From NCBI GenBank assembly GCA_913061095.1, contig CAJXVM010000002.1, positions 62,001 to 126,000 of the forward strand: a stretch of DNA of 64,000 bases, written 5' to 3'. The stretch comes from an uncultured Ignavibacteria bacterium (GTDB lineage: Bacteria; Bacteroidota; Ignavibacteria; SZUA-365). A model generated the notes under the pieces. It worked only from the letters and a program-made list of their open reading frames with translations, did no database searches and was not told where the DNA came from. The first letter of the stretch is position 1. Each line of letters begins with the position of its first letter. Shown here in pieces: positions 63,743-64,000 of the stretch. The position numbers and the translations under genes were made by a program.

Positions 63743-63760
63743 CCCGCCGGTCAGATTTTT
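63738..63760 (+). terminator. Rho-independent terminator
   Basis: TCTGACC (63738-63744) pairs with GGTCAGA (63749-63755) around CGCC, followed by TTTTT. It overlaps the TGA stop of the barrel-protein gene (63740-63742). Confidence 0.8.
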
Positions 63761-63822
63761 GAACCGTGCGTATAATTTTCCGACTCTGCTCGGAAGAACC
63801 GATCCCGCCCCGTTCGCGCGGT

Positions 63823-64000
63823 TCAGTACTGGAAGTACAGCTTGTAGGTAACGCGGAGATTGCGGCCCGCCTCGGGCAGCACGGACTTCACTCGCGAAAG
63901 ATGATTGCGGTAGGGCTGATCGAGCATGTTTTCCGCAGTGACGGATACCGTGTGCACCTGCATCCCCGTTTCCCAGGAATACTGCGCGAAGGCGTTCAGT
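63823..64000 (-). CDS. TonB-dependent receptor, C-terminal fragment
   Basis: The minus frame ending at TGA 63823-63825 is open to the window edge (58 residues visible). It reads SVTAENMLDQPYRNHLSRVKSVLPEAGRN and ends RVTYKLYFQY. The pattern (V-N-L-L-D-x-x-Y-x-x-H-L-S, then P-x-x-G-R-N, then alternating strand and terminal aromatic) is the end of TonB-dependent siderophore or metal receptors. The N-terminus lies beyond the window. It converges on the kinase-like barrel gene. Confidence 0.85.
   Translation of the reverse strand, partial: LNAFAQYSWETGMQVHTVSVTAENMLDQPYRNHLSRVKSVLPEAGRNLRVTYKLYFQY

Overview
The window looks like chromosome of a GC-rich member of the Fibrobacteres-Chlorobi-Bacteroidetes superphylum, probably near Ignavibacteriota, Kapabacteria or Rhodothermota. 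The reasons are six secreted proteins ending in type IX secretion (T9SS) C-terminal sorting domains, several with the YPNPFNP-type entry motif, a PorV/PorQ-family outer-membrane protein, a DUF3078 protein, a tricorn-type S41 protease, an OlsF-like aminolipid acyltransferase and TonB-dependent receptors. I cannot name the species. I saw no rRNA, tRNA, CRISPR array, transposase or phage structural block.

Layout. 1-5.3 kb: a tightly overlapping + strand efflux operon (TolC end, membrane-fusion protein, two ABC ATPases, two ABC-2 permeases), of the YbhGFSR type with the ATPase pair split into two genes. 5.3-11.4 kb: a secreted glycosidase-like protein (-), a CPBP protease (+), then a - strand group of a PIG-L deacetylase, a small membrane protein and a GNAT-nitrilase fusion. 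11.5-14.8 kb: a small T9SS cargo and a large fibre-like protein with an AT-rich interior. 15-16.9 kb: aspartase fused to an N-terminal cyclic-nucleotide-binding-like domain. 16.9-22.1 kb (-): a T9SS cargo with a zinc phospholipase C-like domain, and a lipoprotein propeller. 22.1-25.3 kb: an odd region with a GC-rich Cys-rich ORF, nested inverted repeats, an OlsF-like gene and a repeat-rich spacer.

25.3-33.8 kb: a GH13 amylase with a T9SS tail, then - strand genes for DUF3078, an ABC exporter (permease and ATPase) and a YCF48-like propeller. 33.9-37 kb: a znuABC zinc importer and a small membrane protein. 37-40.4 kb: a tricorn-type protease. 40.6-55.9 kb: an eight-gene + strand cluster of envelope proteins (three T9SS cargoes including an M4 metalloprotease, three lipoproteins, a TonB-dependent receptor and a PorV/PorQ homologue), plausibly one secretion and uptake unit.

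56.1-61 kb (-): an operon PAP2 phosphatase, SixA-like phosphatase, polyphosphate kinase 1, HD-PycTM fusion. It combines polyphosphate enzymes with the membrane-effector domain known from Pycsar. 61.1-63.7 kb: an outer-membrane barrel with an apparent FAM20/HipA-like kinase signature. The last 180 bases hold the end of a TonB-dependent receptor.

The most interesting signals are the HD-PycTM/ppk1 operon with an adenine-rich tract at the HD/TM junction, the aspartase fusion, the kinase-like barrel protein, and a four-copy repeat with an exact 32-bp period at 25 kb.
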